A stretch of DNA of 39,476 bases from the NCBI GenBank assembly GCA_945787295.1, contig CALZHQ010000009.1, positions 1 through 39,476 on the forward strand, in the 5' to 3' direction. The position numbers and the translations under genes are program-made. Below are positions 7,137 through 16,476 of the stretch, in pieces. The notes under the pieces are model-generated. The model was not told the origin of the DNA. It did not search any database and was given only the letters and a program-made list of their open reading frames with translations. The stretch's first letter is position 1, and each line of letters starts with the position of its first letter. The stretch comes from an uncultured Desulfuromonadales bacterium (GTDB lineage: Bacteria > Desulfobacterota > Desulfuromonadia > Desulfuromonadales > Geopsychrobacteraceae).

Positions 7137-8849
7137 TTAATGTATATAAGCGTCTGTTACATATCGTCTCATCATGACGTGGGTATTGAAATAGTAGGCA
7201 TTTTTACTGATGGCATTTTTCATTACCTGGATCCAGCCTTTTCGGTCTTCGTAATAAAGTGGAATGATGACATTTTCAAGCTTTTGATACATGTCATCCA
7301 AATCTTCTGCTGCACGGCCGACCTCCTGATCGATTTCCATAGGTGGTGGGCCGATCGACCAACCGGTGATCCCTTCAATATGTCCTTCAATCCACCAACC
7401 GTCAAGAACGCTGAAATTCGGCACACCGTTCAGGGCGGCTTTCATGCCGCTGGTGCCTGAAGCTTCCAGTGGCCGCATCGGATTGTTCAGCCAAATATCG
7501 ACTCCCGGAATGAATTTGGCGGCGACTTCCATGTTGTAGTTTTCCAGATAAACCAGCTCGATTTTGCCATGCATTGCTTCTGCTTGTCCGATGATCCTTT
7601 GTATGACTTTTTTTCCTTCGTCATCTTTGGGGTGAGCTTTGCCGCCAAAGACAAACTGTAGTTTACCGTTGCCGATTTCCAGTAATCGTTCCATGTCATG
7701 GAAAATCAGATCGCCACGTTTGTAAGTTGCAGCTCGGCGTGCAAAACCGATGGTTAATAGGTCTGGGTTGAGCTCCTTGCCGGTTTTCTCTTTGATGTAC
7801 TGAAAGAAGAACGCCTTGGCACCACAGTGATTTTCCCAGATGTCGTCATCTGGAATGCTTTCCACCCGCACCAGCAGCTCAGGTTCATTGGCCCAGCCGG
7901 GCAGGTACTTGTCAAACAGATTGACAAAAAAGGGTGAACACCAGGTGAATGGATGGATGCCGTTGGTGATTGCGTGAATTTCGAATCCAGGAAACAGGTT
8001 CTTTGAGACTTCACCGTGCCGCTTGGCGACACCGTTAATGAAGTTACTCAGTTTCAGCGCCAGGATCGTCATGTTGAGATTATCTTCTCCGGAGATTTCT
8101 TTCAGCAAGGCGATTGGCGCCTCAGGCGGCATCAGCCGCTCGACAAGATCGTAGGGGAAACGATCGTGACCTGCCTCTACCGGAGTGTGGGTAGTGAAAA
8201 CACATTGATCCATGACCTTCTTGGTGTTCCAGGAATTCCGCTCATCCCAGGTCTCCTCAACCGGAATTCGGGCATTATTGAGAAGCTCGACAGTCAACAG
8301 ACTGGCATGCCCTTCATTCATATGGTACTTCTTAATGCCAAAGTTGAGCGCGCGCAGAATTCTCGCTCCACCGATGCCGAGGATGATTTCTTGCTTCAGC
8401 CTTAATTCAAGACCGCCTCCGTAGAGGTGGTCGGTAATGGAACGATCCTCTTCATTATTGCCGGGAATGTCTGTGTCGAGAAACAGGATCGGCAGTTCAC
8501 CGCCGGTCGGGCTTTTCACGTTGTAGAGCCACGCCTGTATTTTTACATCGCGTTTCTCAATGGTTACCAGTGATTTGGTTGGTAGTAGCTGCATATGTTT
8601 TTCCGGAAGCCAGCTGATGTCCCTTTCTTGCTGCCAGCCGTCGGCGCCGAAATGTTGCTGAAAATAGCCTTTGCGGTAGAGGAGGGTCACAGCAACCATC
8701 GGGATCTTCAGATCCGCAGCACTTTTGATCGTGTCGCCGGCAAGAACTCCCAATCCGCCACTATAGGTTGGGATCTCAGCTTTGAGCCCGATTTCCATAG
8801 AAAAATAAGCGATTCTCTGATCCTGAGTAAATCGTTTCCAGTTTTCCAT
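7137..8849 (-). CDS. glgP: Glycogen/alpha-glucan phosphorylase, short GT35 form
   Basis: This enzyme releases glucose-1-phosphate from alpha-1,4-glucan with inorganic phosphate, using pyridoxal phosphate. The 570 residues fit the short bacterial/archaeal class, which lacks the extended N-terminal regulatory part of the roughly 800-residue enzymes. It opens with IAYFSMEIGLKAEIPTYSGGLGVLAGD, characteristic of this class. The cofactor region is NPMRPLEASGTSGMKAA, whose lysine near residue 468 should bind PLP. AGGAG lies ahead of the ATG. It stands between secG (135-base gap) and the divergent ExeA-like gene, so it is probably monocistronic. Role: mobilising storage glycogen. Confidence 0.92.
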   Translation of the reverse strand: MENWKRFTQDQRIAYFSMEIGLKAEIPTYSGGLGVLAGDTIKSAADLKIPMVAVTLLYRKGYFQQHFGADGWQQERDISWLPEKHMQLLPTKSLVTIEKRDVKIQAWLYNVKSPTGGELPILFLDTDIPGNNEEDRSITDHLYGGGLELRLKQEIILGIGGARILRALNFGIKKYHMNEGHASLLTVELLNNARIPVEETWDERNSWNTKKVMDQCVFTTHTPVEAGHDRFPYDLVERLMPPEAPIALLKEISGEDNLNMTILALKLSNFINGVAKRHGEVSKNLFPGFEIHAITNGIHPFTWCSPFFVNLFDKYLPGWANEPELLVRVESIPDDDIWENHCGAKAFFFQYIKEKTGKELNPDLLTIGFARRAATYKRGDLIFHDMERLLEIGNGKLQFVFGGKAHPKDDEGKKVIQRIIGQAEAMHGKIELVYLENYNMEVAAKFIPGVDIWLNNPMRPLEASGTSGMKAALNGVPNFSVLDGWWIEGHIEGITGWSIGPPPMEIDQEVGRAAEDLDDMYQKLENVIIPLYYEDRKGWIQVMKNAISKNAYYFNTHVMMRRYVTDAYIH

Positions 8850-8990
8850 CTGCAGAATCTCCTGTTGTTTATGGAAATATCTTCAGTCTAGCAGAAGGTC
8901 TTGAATCGTCTACCGATTTTGTACTTGAAAAAATGACCTTGCTGTGAACAATTAGGACAGTTATAGAACGCAAGAGTGGTAAGGACTAAT

Positions 8991-10676
8991 ATGTACTTAA
9001 AAATGTTCGGTTTTGATGAGAAACCGTTCCATATAACCCCCAACCCGCGATTTATTTTCCTCAGCAAAATTCATAAGGAAGCTTTTGCCCATTTGCTTTA
9101 TGGAATCCAGCAACGGGTCGGCTTTTTGTCTCTGTCGGGTGAAATCGGTACCGGCAAAACAACCGTTTTAAGAACCCTGCTCGGGCAGTTGGAAGAAGCG
9201 GAGTATCGCGTTGCTTTGATATTTAATCCCTGCTTGTCCGCTCTCGAGCTGCTGCAGACAATTCATCGTGAATTTACTATCGAGTTCGATCAGGAACGAG
9301 CTCAGCTTGTTGAGTTGCATGATTCTCTGAATCGTTTTTTGTTGCAGCAAAGAGAAGCCGGTAAGACGGTCGTCCTGGTCGTCGATGAGGCACAGAATCT
9401 CGATCCAAAGGTTCTTGAACAATTACGCCTGTTGTCAAATCTGGAAACAGAAACGGAAAAGCTGATCCAGATGATTCTGGTTGGTCAGCCCGAGCTTGAC
9501 GAAATACTGCAGCGGAGTGATTTGCGCCAATTACGCCAGAGGCTTGCTGTGCGCTATCAGCTGAGAGCGATGGATGCTGAGGACACTGAGAGCTACGTGA
9601 AACATCGGGCGCGAGTGGCTGGCAGCCAGGACTCCTCTCTGTTTGAATCGAAGGCCCTGACACAGATTTATCGCTATACACAAGGAACACCGAGGCTGAT
9701 CAATATTCTCTGTGATCGGGCGTTGCTGGTCGCTTATGGCCGAGATTCCAAGACTGTTTCCAGGCTGGATGTGCACGCGGCGCAAAAAGAGCTGCAGCGA
9801 CAGGACTCGAAGCGGATGAGTCGGTTTGTGCCGCTAATGGGCAGTTTATTGCTCGGCGTGATAGTTGTTATTTTGGTTGGAGTTAAAATTTTCAGCTTAG
9901 CTTCTCCTCCTGCAGATATCACTGCTGAGATGTCGCAGAGTAGTGCGGAACAGCAAATTCAAAAGCCTGTACAGCAAGCAACAATACAGGTCCAAGAGGA
10001 GGTGGCAGAACCTGTCAGCGCTGAGCGAATCAAGATTCTTCGACAGGCAATAGCAGAATATTCGGTCGAAGAAAGCGGCCTGCAGTCGGTTGTTGCTATG
10101 GCCGAACTCTGGCAAAGGCCGGTCCCGACAAAACTTCCGGTTATCGACAGTCGTAGAAAGATGCAGTCAGCGCTTATGCATGTCGGATTCGATCTCGTTG
10201 AAATACAGGGGAGAGTACCCGAACTGTTAAAGGCAGATGCACCGCTGGTATTGGAAATCATTCTGCCGAATATCGTTGGCAAACGTTTTCTGACCGTGAC
10301 CCGTTACCGTGATGGTCAACTCCAGACCGTACCGATGTTGACCGATTCCGGCTGGTTGAGCCAGGCAGAATTGGAAGCTGTCTGGTTTGGGAAGGCTCTG
10401 CTGCCTTATCTGAATTATGAAAAAATCCCTTTAATCGACCGCCCCAATGTCTCTGGCCAGAAAATCATCGCGTTACAGAATTTACTGGCGGGACTTGATG
10501 ATGCAAATTCTGTACAAAGTGGCCGGTATGACGCACAGACTGTAGATATCGTGACCCGCTTTCAGCAACAACAGAATCTGGCCCCCGATGGTCGGGTCGG
10601 AGCACATACCCTGTATTGGCTTTATCGTGAAACCGGTCACGACATGCCCCGCCTGAGAGTTGGAGAGGGATCATGA
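8991..10676 (+). CDS. ExeA/GspA-like AAA ATPase with C-terminal peptidoglycan-binding domain
   Basis: I start at the ATG at 8991 (MYLKMFGFDEKPF), which has AAGGA six bases upstream. A GTG 15 bases earlier has no ribosome site. The first 270 residues are the ExeA ATPase: Walker A SGEIGTGKTT near 50-60, Walker B VVLVVDEAQNL near 128 and the conserved LRLLSNLETE. A transmembrane helix lies near residues 280-300 (VPLMGSLLLGVIVVILVGVKI), placing the rest in the periplasm. The C-terminus (about 490-550) is a peptidoglycan-binding domain with LAPDGRVGAHTLYWL. In Aeromonas, ExeA with ExeB helps the type II secretion secretin pass the cell wall. The overlapping GspB-like gene supports the same role here, although no other T2SS gene is in view. 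Confidence 0.92.
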   Translation: MYLKMFGFDEKPFHITPNPRFIFLSKIHKEAFAHLLYGIQQRVGFLSLSGEIGTGKTTVLRTLLGQLEEAEYRVALIFNPCLSALELLQTIHREFTIEFDQERAQLVELHDSLNRFLLQQREAGKTVVLVVDEAQNLDPKVLEQLRLLSNLETETEKLIQMILVGQPELDEILQRSDLRQLRQRLAVRYQLRAMDAEDTESYVKHRARVAGSQDSSLFESKALTQIYRYTQGTPRLINILCDRALLVAYGRDSKTVSRLDVHAAQKELQRQDSKRMSRFVPLMGSLLLGVIVVILVGVKIFSLASPPADITAEMSQSSAEQQIQKPVQQATIQVQEEVAEPVSAERIKILRQAIAEYSVEESGLQSVVAMAELWQRPVPTKLPVIDSRRKMQSALMHVGFDLVEIQGRVPELLKADAPLVLEIILPNIVGKRFLTVTRYRDGQLQTVPMLTDSGWLSQAELEAVWFGKALLPYLNYEKIPLIDRPNVSGQKIIALQNLLAGLDDANSVQSGRYDAQTVDIVTRFQQQQNLAPDGRVGAHTLYWLYRETGHDMPRLRVGEGS

Positions 10677-11305
10677 GCTCTATACTGAAGGCTTTACGTA
10701 AACTCGAAGATGAAAAAGCTACGCTTGGCGAAGGAAGCGTTGACCTTGCCCATGATATTCTCAAGCGCAGTTATGATGAGAATAAGTCGACTCCGTGGTT
10801 TGCGGTCACATTGATCGTCGCTGTACTGGTTATTTTAGGCGGCATCGTTTGGTGGTTCTATGTGGCGCCGATTGAATCGCAGTCCCCTAGCGTTGCTGTT
10901 CAGCCGCCAACGCAGTCAAAAGCAGTAATTGTTCAACCACCATTGAAGGTAAAAGCGCCTGAACAGGACACTATCGTGCCAGCGCAGAAAACCACGCAAG
11001 CAACAGCCCTGTTAAGCGAAAATACACTCATTCAACGGCCCCCAGTCGAAAATCAGGTAACGCCGGTCCCTGTTACTGCGCCTCTTGCCGTTACCAATTC
11101 TGAACCGATTGATATCCCTTTGTTGGAAGTTGAGGAGATCGTTTATCATCAGCAACCAGATTCGCGTTTGGCGGTCATTAATGATTTGCCGGTTATGGAG
11201 GGGACCGATATCATGGGGGCGCATGTCGATGAAATTCTGCCCGACAGGGTCCGATTTACTTTTAAGGGGGTCCGCTTTAACAAGTTTTTATCGTCCCGCG
11301 AGTAA
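10673..11305 (+). CDS. GspB/ExeB-like protein
   Basis: A 210-residue bitopic inner-membrane protein that starts in an ATGA overlap with the ExeA-like gene. The cytoplasmic part begins MSSILKALRKLEDEKA, the family signature. One membrane helix spans about residues 42-62 (WFAVTLIVAVLVILGGIVWWF). A Pro/Gln/Thr-rich periplasmic linker follows, then a terminal domain ending in MGAHVDEILPDRVRFTFKGVRF, which matches the GspB C-terminal domain. It is expected to complex with the ATPase and guide secretin assembly. Confidence 0.88.
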   Translation: MSSILKALRKLEDEKATLGEGSVDLAHDILKRSYDENKSTPWFAVTLIVAVLVILGGIVWWFYVAPIESQSPSVAVQPPTQSKAVIVQPPLKVKAPEQDTIVPAQKTTQATALLSENTLIQRPPVENQVTPVPVTAPLAVTNSEPIDIPLLEVEEIVYHQQPDSRLAVINDLPVMEGTDIMGAHVDEILPDRVRFTFKGVRFNKFLSSRE

Positions 11306-11411
11306 AGGACGTTTTGTTTCTTGACCGGTTTAAAATATTGATATTGTCAAAAAACAACCGGCACTGGCCCGAAGTCTTTTAGTGTGTTCTGTTTGCTGAT
11401 AAGCGATTGAT

Positions 11412-14400
11412 ATGAGAATAGATTTTAGACTGAAAGATGCCTTGACCTGGCGCTTTGTGGTGGTTGCGATTCTTCCGCTGCTGATCGTCAGTATTGTTTC
11501 TTTCGATTATTTCACCCGTGAAACAGAGCATCGTCTGGCCCGGGAAAATTTTTCTGCGGCAGATTCTATCGCCGCCCAGATATCACTTGAGTTACAGGAG
11601 CCCTATGTTCTGATTCGTGAGTTTTCCAGACTCTATCCCTACCTGCCTACAGATTCTTACGATTTTAAGAAATACCTCAATAATCTGGTCGCCAAAAACG
11701 ACAGTATCGAATCAATATTTTTGCTTGACGAATCAGACCAGGTCGTTGCAACCGGTTTGCCAATTGATCTCCTTTCACAGAACGACGAATATCTCGGTCA
11801 AGACTTTTCGTTGCTGCCACAAGTGAAGAATGCACGAAACAGCACAGGTGTGCTTTGGTCGAAAGCTTTTTATTCAAATCATACCGGGCGGATATCGCTT
11901 GCGCTTACCAGCCAGCTTGATAATGGACTGGTGATCGCTTATGTAAATATTGAGGAATTCCACAAGCGTTTTGTGCCAATGTTGGGCGACTATCCATCTC
12001 ATCTGTTACTTCTCGACCAGCAGGGGCAGTTGGTCTTTCAGTTGCCACAGTCGGCAGCTCCGGAGAATGTCGACTTAGATCATTTGCCACCAGTGATAAC
12101 AGCTCTGAACGGTGGGCCTGAAACAACAGCATATGAACTTGACGGCAAGACTTATCTGGGAACCGCTATTCGGATACCGACGGCGGACTGGATTGTTCTG
12201 TTCGGACAAGAGCATTCAGGACTGTTGAGTATTGTCTGGCGGCTACGGGTTGTTCTTATCTGTTCACTGTTGCTGGCCTTCGGGCTTGCAGCGCTCTGGG
12301 CGCGGACGTTAGCCAAGAAAATTGTTCGGCCGATCTCTGACCTGGCACAAAGTGCCGAGTCCTTCTCGCAAGGGGATTATCGCTATCCGCTGCCATATGG
12401 CAATCACCTGGAAATCGATCGTTTGTCTGACAGTTTCCGCAGTATGCGTCAAACTATTGATGAGCGGGAACGGCTGCTATTACAAAATCAGGAATATTTT
12501 TCCCGCTTGTTCAATGGGGTGACGGATGCAATCTTGATTTCGAAGAAAAATCCGGATGGCACTCCTGGCAACTTTATCGAGGTTAACGATGTCGCCTGTC
12601 ATTTGCTCGGGTTCACACGTGAGCAATTCAAGTCGCTTTCACCCTACAATATCAATCGCACTAGCCAGGCAGATCCAGATGCATTTAAACTGATTTTGGA
12701 TGAAATTTTAGAAAACGAAAAGGCGCTTTTCAAGGCGGAACTTCATACCTCTGAGGGCGAGTGGTTGCCGGTGGAAATCGGTTGTCAACTGTTTGAGCTT
12801 AACGGCCAGCAGGTCTATTTTTCGGTGGCCCGCGATATCACCCTGCGTGAAAAATATGAATCTTCGATTAAAACCCTGGTTCGTAGTACCGTCGGTTTGA
12901 CTGGGCAGGATTGCCTCGACGAGATCGTCCAAAATCTCTGTGTGTGGCTTGATGCCGATGGCGCGAGTATTGGCCTCTCTTCAGGTGACCGTTTAAAGGT
13001 CCAAGCCAGTTGTCTGAATGAGCAACTGAAGAAACCCTTTTCAATGCAATTGGACGGTACGCCTTATGCTGAAATCTTGGCCGGAAACTATCGTTTCTAC
13101 ACAGAAGATGTCTCGTCGCTGTTCCCCGCGCTGAATCAGTTTAAGCTGACTAAAATCAAAAGCTTCATCGGTATCCCGATGGTCGGTCATGATGGTCATG
13201 TGCTCGGCGTGGTCAGTGCATTTTCTCGCCGGCCGATGAGTGCTGTTCCGCATGTTGAAGAGCTGTTGTCGGTCATCGCTTCGCGGGCTGCGGCCGAGTG
13301 TGAGCGACTTAATTACGTCCGTGAACTAGCCCATAATGAAGAGATGCTGAGAACCTTGTTTAATTCAACGGCAGAAGCGATTGTCGGCATCGATTTGACC
13401 GGTGAATGTGTGTTTTGTAACCCGTCGACCTTGCGTATTCTCGGCTATGATGATGAGTCTGAGTTGATCGGCGAAAGTTTCAGTAAATTGGTCGATAACG
13501 AACAGTTTAGGCAGATGAAGACAGCCAACGTCGATTGTCCATTTATGGCCGCAATCGAATCAGAAGAAAAGGTCGCCGGTGCTGATGGTGTTCTGATGCG
13601 TAAAGATGGTGAGGAAATCCCTGTTGAATTCTGGGGACATCGGATGATGCGTCAAGGAGAATTGATCGGTGGTGTTATCACCTTTATAGATATTACCCGT
13701 CGTAGAACTCTTGAAAAACAATTGCAGCATTCACAGCGGATGGAAGCGATCGGCACCCTGACAGGTGGTATTGCACATGATTTCAATAATATTCTCACGG
13801 TTATTTCTGGTTATGCCGGGTTACTGCAGTCGCTTTACGCAGATGATAAGCAACTGCTGCCGAAGATCAGCAAGATTGCCGAAGCTGCAGATCGTGGGTC
13901 TAAGTTGACTCATGGTTTGCTCGCTTACAGCCGTAAGAAGACCGGCCCATCGACCCCGGTCGATTTGAATCATCTGGTGTTGCAGGTTCAGGACCTTTTC
14001 GGCAAGGTGATCGGTGAGCATATCGATAAACAGTTAACACTTGCAGAACAGCAATTGTTTGTTTTGGCCGATACTTCGCAACTTGAGCAGGTGTTGGTCA
14101 ACCTGGCCACCAATGCACGCGATGCCATGCCGGGTGGTGGGGTTCTCGCTATCAAAACAGCCCGGGCCAGTATCGACCGCGATTTCTCTAAGGCTCACGG
14201 TTATGGAGAGCCTGGGGACTATGCACTTATCACCGTCGAAGATACCGGCGTTGGGATGTCATCGGAAGTGTTGCAGAATATTTTTGACCCCTTTTATACC
14301 ACTAAGGATACCGGCAAGGGGACTGGGTTGGGACTGGCAATTGCCTGGGGTATTATCAAGCAGCATAAGGGCTATATCCTGGTCGACAGTTCACATAATA

Positions 14401-14873
14401 AGGGCACCCGCTTTCAGATCTATCTGCCGTTGACAACCCGTAAACCGCTGCAAAAATTTACTCCCGTCGCCGGGGAACTTCCTGGCGGAACGGAGACCGT
14501 TTTGCTGGTTGAGGATGATCCACAAGTGCTCGAAACAACATATAATATTTTAAATTCCGTCGGCTATCAGGTCGTTACCGGGAACTGTGCAGACTCTGCT
14601 CTGGCAACCCTCGACAGGAAGAATCAGGAACTCGCGCTGATTCTTTCCGATGTCGTCATGCCGGGGATCAAAGGGAATGATTTTTATCAGGAAATTCGAA
14701 AACGGACGAATATCCCGGTCGTTTTTATCAGCGGTTATACCTTTGATGCGTTGAGAGACCAGGGACTGGTCGATGATGATATTATTCTGCTAAATAAGCC
14801 GATTTCGCCGTTGACGCTGCTCACCAAGATACGTGAAACCATCGATTTGAAACGGGATAAAGCCGCCAGCTAA
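11412..14873 (+). CDS. Hybrid sensor histidine kinase (Cache-HAMP-PAS-GAF-PAS-HisKA-HATPase-REC)
   Basis: A 1153-residue membrane sensor. TM1 (about 15-35) and TM2 (about 275-298) bracket a periplasmic Cache-like sensor domain. HAMP follows (about 300-350), then PAS (about 365-490), GAF-like (about 495-640) and a second PAS (about 648-770, with LFNSTAEAIVGID). The H-box GGIAHDFNNILT puts the phospho-histidine at residue 789. N, G1 and G2 boxes are NLATNARDAMPGGG, DTGVGM and GTGLGLA. A C-terminal receiver domain (VLLVEDDPQVL) has its phospho-Asp at residue 1080 in ILSDVVMPG and the conserved Lys in LNKPISP. All key residues are present. No output regulator is adjacent. Signal unknown. Confidence 0.93.
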   Translation: MRIDFRLKDALTWRFVVVAILPLLIVSIVSFDYFTRETEHRLARENFSAADSIAAQISLELQEPYVLIREFSRLYPYLPTDSYDFKKYLNNLVAKNDSIESIFLLDESDQVVATGLPIDLLSQNDEYLGQDFSLLPQVKNARNSTGVLWSKAFYSNHTGRISLALTSQLDNGLVIAYVNIEEFHKRFVPMLGDYPSHLLLLDQQGQLVFQLPQSAAPENVDLDHLPPVITALNGGPETTAYELDGKTYLGTAIRIPTADWIVLFGQEHSGLLSIVWRLRVVLICSLLLAFGLAALWARTLAKKIVRPISDLAQSAESFSQGDYRYPLPYGNHLEIDRLSDSFRSMRQTIDERERLLLQNQEYFSRLFNGVTDAILISKKNPDGTPGNFIEVNDVACHLLGFTREQFKSLSPYNINRTSQADPDAFKLILDEILENEKALFKAELHTSEGEWLPVEIGCQLFELNGQQVYFSVARDITLREKYESSIKTLVRSTVGLTGQDCLDEIVQNLCVWLDADGASIGLSSGDRLKVQASCLNEQLKKPFSMQLDGTPYAEILAGNYRFYTEDVSSLFPALNQFKLTKIKSFIGIPMVGHDGHVLGVVSAFSRRPMSAVPHVEELLSVIASRAAAECERLNYVRELAHNEEMLRTLFNSTAEAIVGIDLTGECVFCNPSTLRILGYDDESELIGESFSKLVDNEQFRQMKTANVDCPFMAAIESEEKVAGADGVLMRKDGEEIPVEFWGHRMMRQGELIGGVITFIDITRRRTLEKQLQHSQRMEAIGTLTGGIAHDFNNILTVISGYAGLLQSLYADDKQLLPKISKIAEAADRGSKLTHGLLAYSRKKTGPSTPVDLNHLVLQVQDLFGKVIGEHIDKQLTLAEQQLFVLADTSQLEQVLVNLATNARDAMPGGGVLAIKTARASIDRDFSKAHGYGEPGDYALITVEDTGVGMSSEVLQNIFDPFYTTKDTGKGTGLGLAIAWGIIKQHKGYILVDSSHNKGTRFQIYLPLTTRKPLQKFTPVAGELPGGTETVLLVEDDPQVLETTYNILNSVGYQVVTGNCADSALATLDRKNQELALILSDVVMPGIKGNDFYQEIRKRTNIPVVFISGYTFDALRDQGLVDDDIILLNKPISPLTLLTKIRETIDLKRDKAAS

Positions 14874-14893
14874 ACCCTTCGATATGTCAGTTT

Positions 14894-14911
14894 TTGTAGA
14901 AAATTCTACAA
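14894..14911. promoter_or_regulatory. 18-base inverted repeat upstream of the HMA/DUF2318/ABC operon
   Basis: TTGTAGAA-AA-TTCTACAA is a perfect eight-base inverted repeat with a two-base centre, 20 bases after the kinase stop and about 135 bases before the operon's first ATG. It lacks a T-run and looks like a dimeric regulator site rather than a terminator. The cognate regulator is unknown. Confidence 0.35.
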
Positions 14912-15045
14912 CCTGAATGTTGGATATTCTCCGAATCGCCTCTCTCCTCATCTGAAAACTATGTGATTTCTGCCGGTTAGCGTTGGCACGAATCCTGATA
15001 ATAACTCTTGTCAGTCCTTTAGCCGATTTCCGTGAGGTCAAATCC

Positions 15046-15915
15046 ATGAGTCCGAAAAATATTGTTGTTGCTGCTTTTTGTCTGCTCGCTGTGGTTGTTG
15101 CTGCTTCTTACGCTGTTTTGACCTCCAGAACGGCTGCGAATGCCAGTTTTGCCTTGGCTGAGCTGCAAGTGAATAACATGACCTGCGGCTCTTGCGTCGC
15201 TACAATTACTGAAGCGTTGGAAAGCCTGCCTGGGGTTGATTCTGTCGATGTCAGTGTGACAACCGGGATCAGCAAGATAACCTACGATCCGCAACGTGTT
15301 GCGGCTGGCCAGCTTGCTACGACGGTAACGGCCGCCGGTTATCCAGCTGCAGTAAAACAACTGCTCAGTAGCGAACAGTATCTGGCGTTGCAGACTGAAG
15401 AGATGACGCTGGCGGCTGATTATGTCGCCCGTATTGGTGACCAGCTGATATCACGTTCAGACTTCGGTACTGCTATGACTAAATATATTCAAACTGCCGG
15501 CTTGAAAGATGGTTCGGATGCCCGCAAACAAGCCTCAGCTCAAGCATGGCAGACAGTTTTGCAGCGGACCTTGTTACTGCAAGCGGCTGATGCCAATGAG
15601 ATTGTCGTTCAGAATGGTGAAGTCGACCTGCGAATTCAGAAAATGCGCCAGAGTATGCCGAAACTGGATGACTACATCACCACGCGATACGGCTCTCTGG
15701 AAAGCTTTCAGCAGCAATTGAAGGAAGATATGGTGATCAATCGGAACATTGATCAGTTCGTTCTGAGCCAGGTCAAGGATCCGCGGGAAAAACAACAGGT
15801 TTTTGGTCGCTGGTATCAGGATTTGGTCGATAATACCTCAATCACTATTTACGATCAGCAACTGAAGCAGTCTGCCAGTTCCGCCGGCGGCTGTGGTGGC
15901 GGTTGCTGTGGCTAA
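15046..15915 (+). CDS. Exported HMA-domain protein with SurA-like helical region and Cys-rich tail
   Basis: Start is the ATG at 15046, preceded by GAGG. A signal anchor covers residues 5-26. A heavy-metal-associated domain follows (about 37-105) with the metal site MTCGSC at 45-50, so it should sit outside the cytoplasm, unlike most HMA chaperones. Residues about 120-265 resemble the helical N-terminal part of SurA-type chaperones (SDFGTAMTKYIQ and LLLQAADANEIVVQNGEVDLRI), with no parvulin domain seen. The tail GGCGGGCCG supplies three more cysteines. The gene leads an operon with DUF2318 and ABC transporter genes. A periplasmic metal-capture or metal-delivery role is inferred. The domain combination is unusual. 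Confidence 0.8.
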   Translation: MSPKNIVVAAFCLLAVVVAASYAVLTSRTAANASFALAELQVNNMTCGSCVATITEALESLPGVDSVDVSVTTGISKITYDPQRVAAGQLATTVTAAGYPAAVKQLLSSEQYLALQTEEMTLAADYVARIGDQLISRSDFGTAMTKYIQTAGLKDGSDARKQASAQAWQTVLQRTLLLQAADANEIVVQNGEVDLRIQKMRQSMPKLDDYITTRYGSLESFQQQLKEDMVINRNIDQFVLSQVKDPREKQQVFGRWYQDLVDNTSITIYDQQLKQSASSAGGCGGGCCG

Positions 15916-15943
15916 AAGAAACATTTAGACAAGGAGTCATTGA

Positions 15944-16459
15944 ATGAGTAAGGAACGCCAGGACAAAAGAGAACAATTTGCCGAGCCAGAGAAAAAGAAT
16001 AGCAAGGTCATGCTGATTGTCTGTGCCACTCTTGCCGTTGTCGTTGGTATTGGAGCCGCTTTCGCCCTGACTCAGTCATCGAGCGGCGGGTATCCGACAG
16101 TGAAGAGTGTCAATGGAGAAGTCCGTCTTGATTTGAGTAAGGTCAACGACGGTCAGGCGCACTATTTCAAATATGCCACTGCCAATGGCGATATCAGCTT
16201 CTTCGTTATCAAAAGTGTTGATGGAGTGATGCGGGCGGCTTTTGATGCCTGTGATGTCTGTTACCACGAAAAGAAAGGCTATCGTCAGGAAGGGACGATG
16301 ATGGTCTGCAACAATTGCGACATGAAGTTCCGGTCCGACATGATCAATCAGGTCAAGGGCGGCTGCAACCCGGCTCCGCTGAATCGTCGTATTGACGGTG
16401 GTCAACTGGTGATTAACGACAGCGATATTGTCAAAGGGGCCTGGTACTTTGGTGGCTGA
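15944..16459 (+). CDS. DUF2318 membrane-anchored metal-binding protein
   Basis: A 171-residue protein with a basic N-terminus, one membrane helix (about 22-43) and a periplasmic DUF2318 domain. The domain's Cys pattern is present: C103 and C106 (FDACDVCY), C122 and C125 (MVCNNCDMKF) and C141 (GGCNP). DUF2318 occurs in bacterial iron- and copper-related transport loci, including the Ftr1/P19-type system of Campylobacter, with FtsX-like permeases. An AAGGAG precedes the ATG. It sits 28 bases after the HMA gene and 17 before the permease gene, so it is part of the operon. It probably passes a metal ion or electrons to the transporter. Confidence 0.88.
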   Translation: MSKERQDKREQFAEPEKKNSKVMLIVCATLAVVVGIGAAFALTQSSSGGYPTVKSVNGEVRLDLSKVNDGQAHYFKYATANGDISFFVIKSVDGVMRAAFDACDVCYHEKKGYRQEGTMMVCNNCDMKFRSDMINQVKGGCNPAPLNRRIDGGQLVINDSDIVKGAWYFGG

Positions 16460-16476
16460 GCGCGGAGAGCAGGTTT

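Noticed and set aside
14984..14999. Sigma-54-like element TGGCACG upstream of the HMA gene
   Set aside because: The -24 half fits, but the -12 TTGC is not present at the required spacing.
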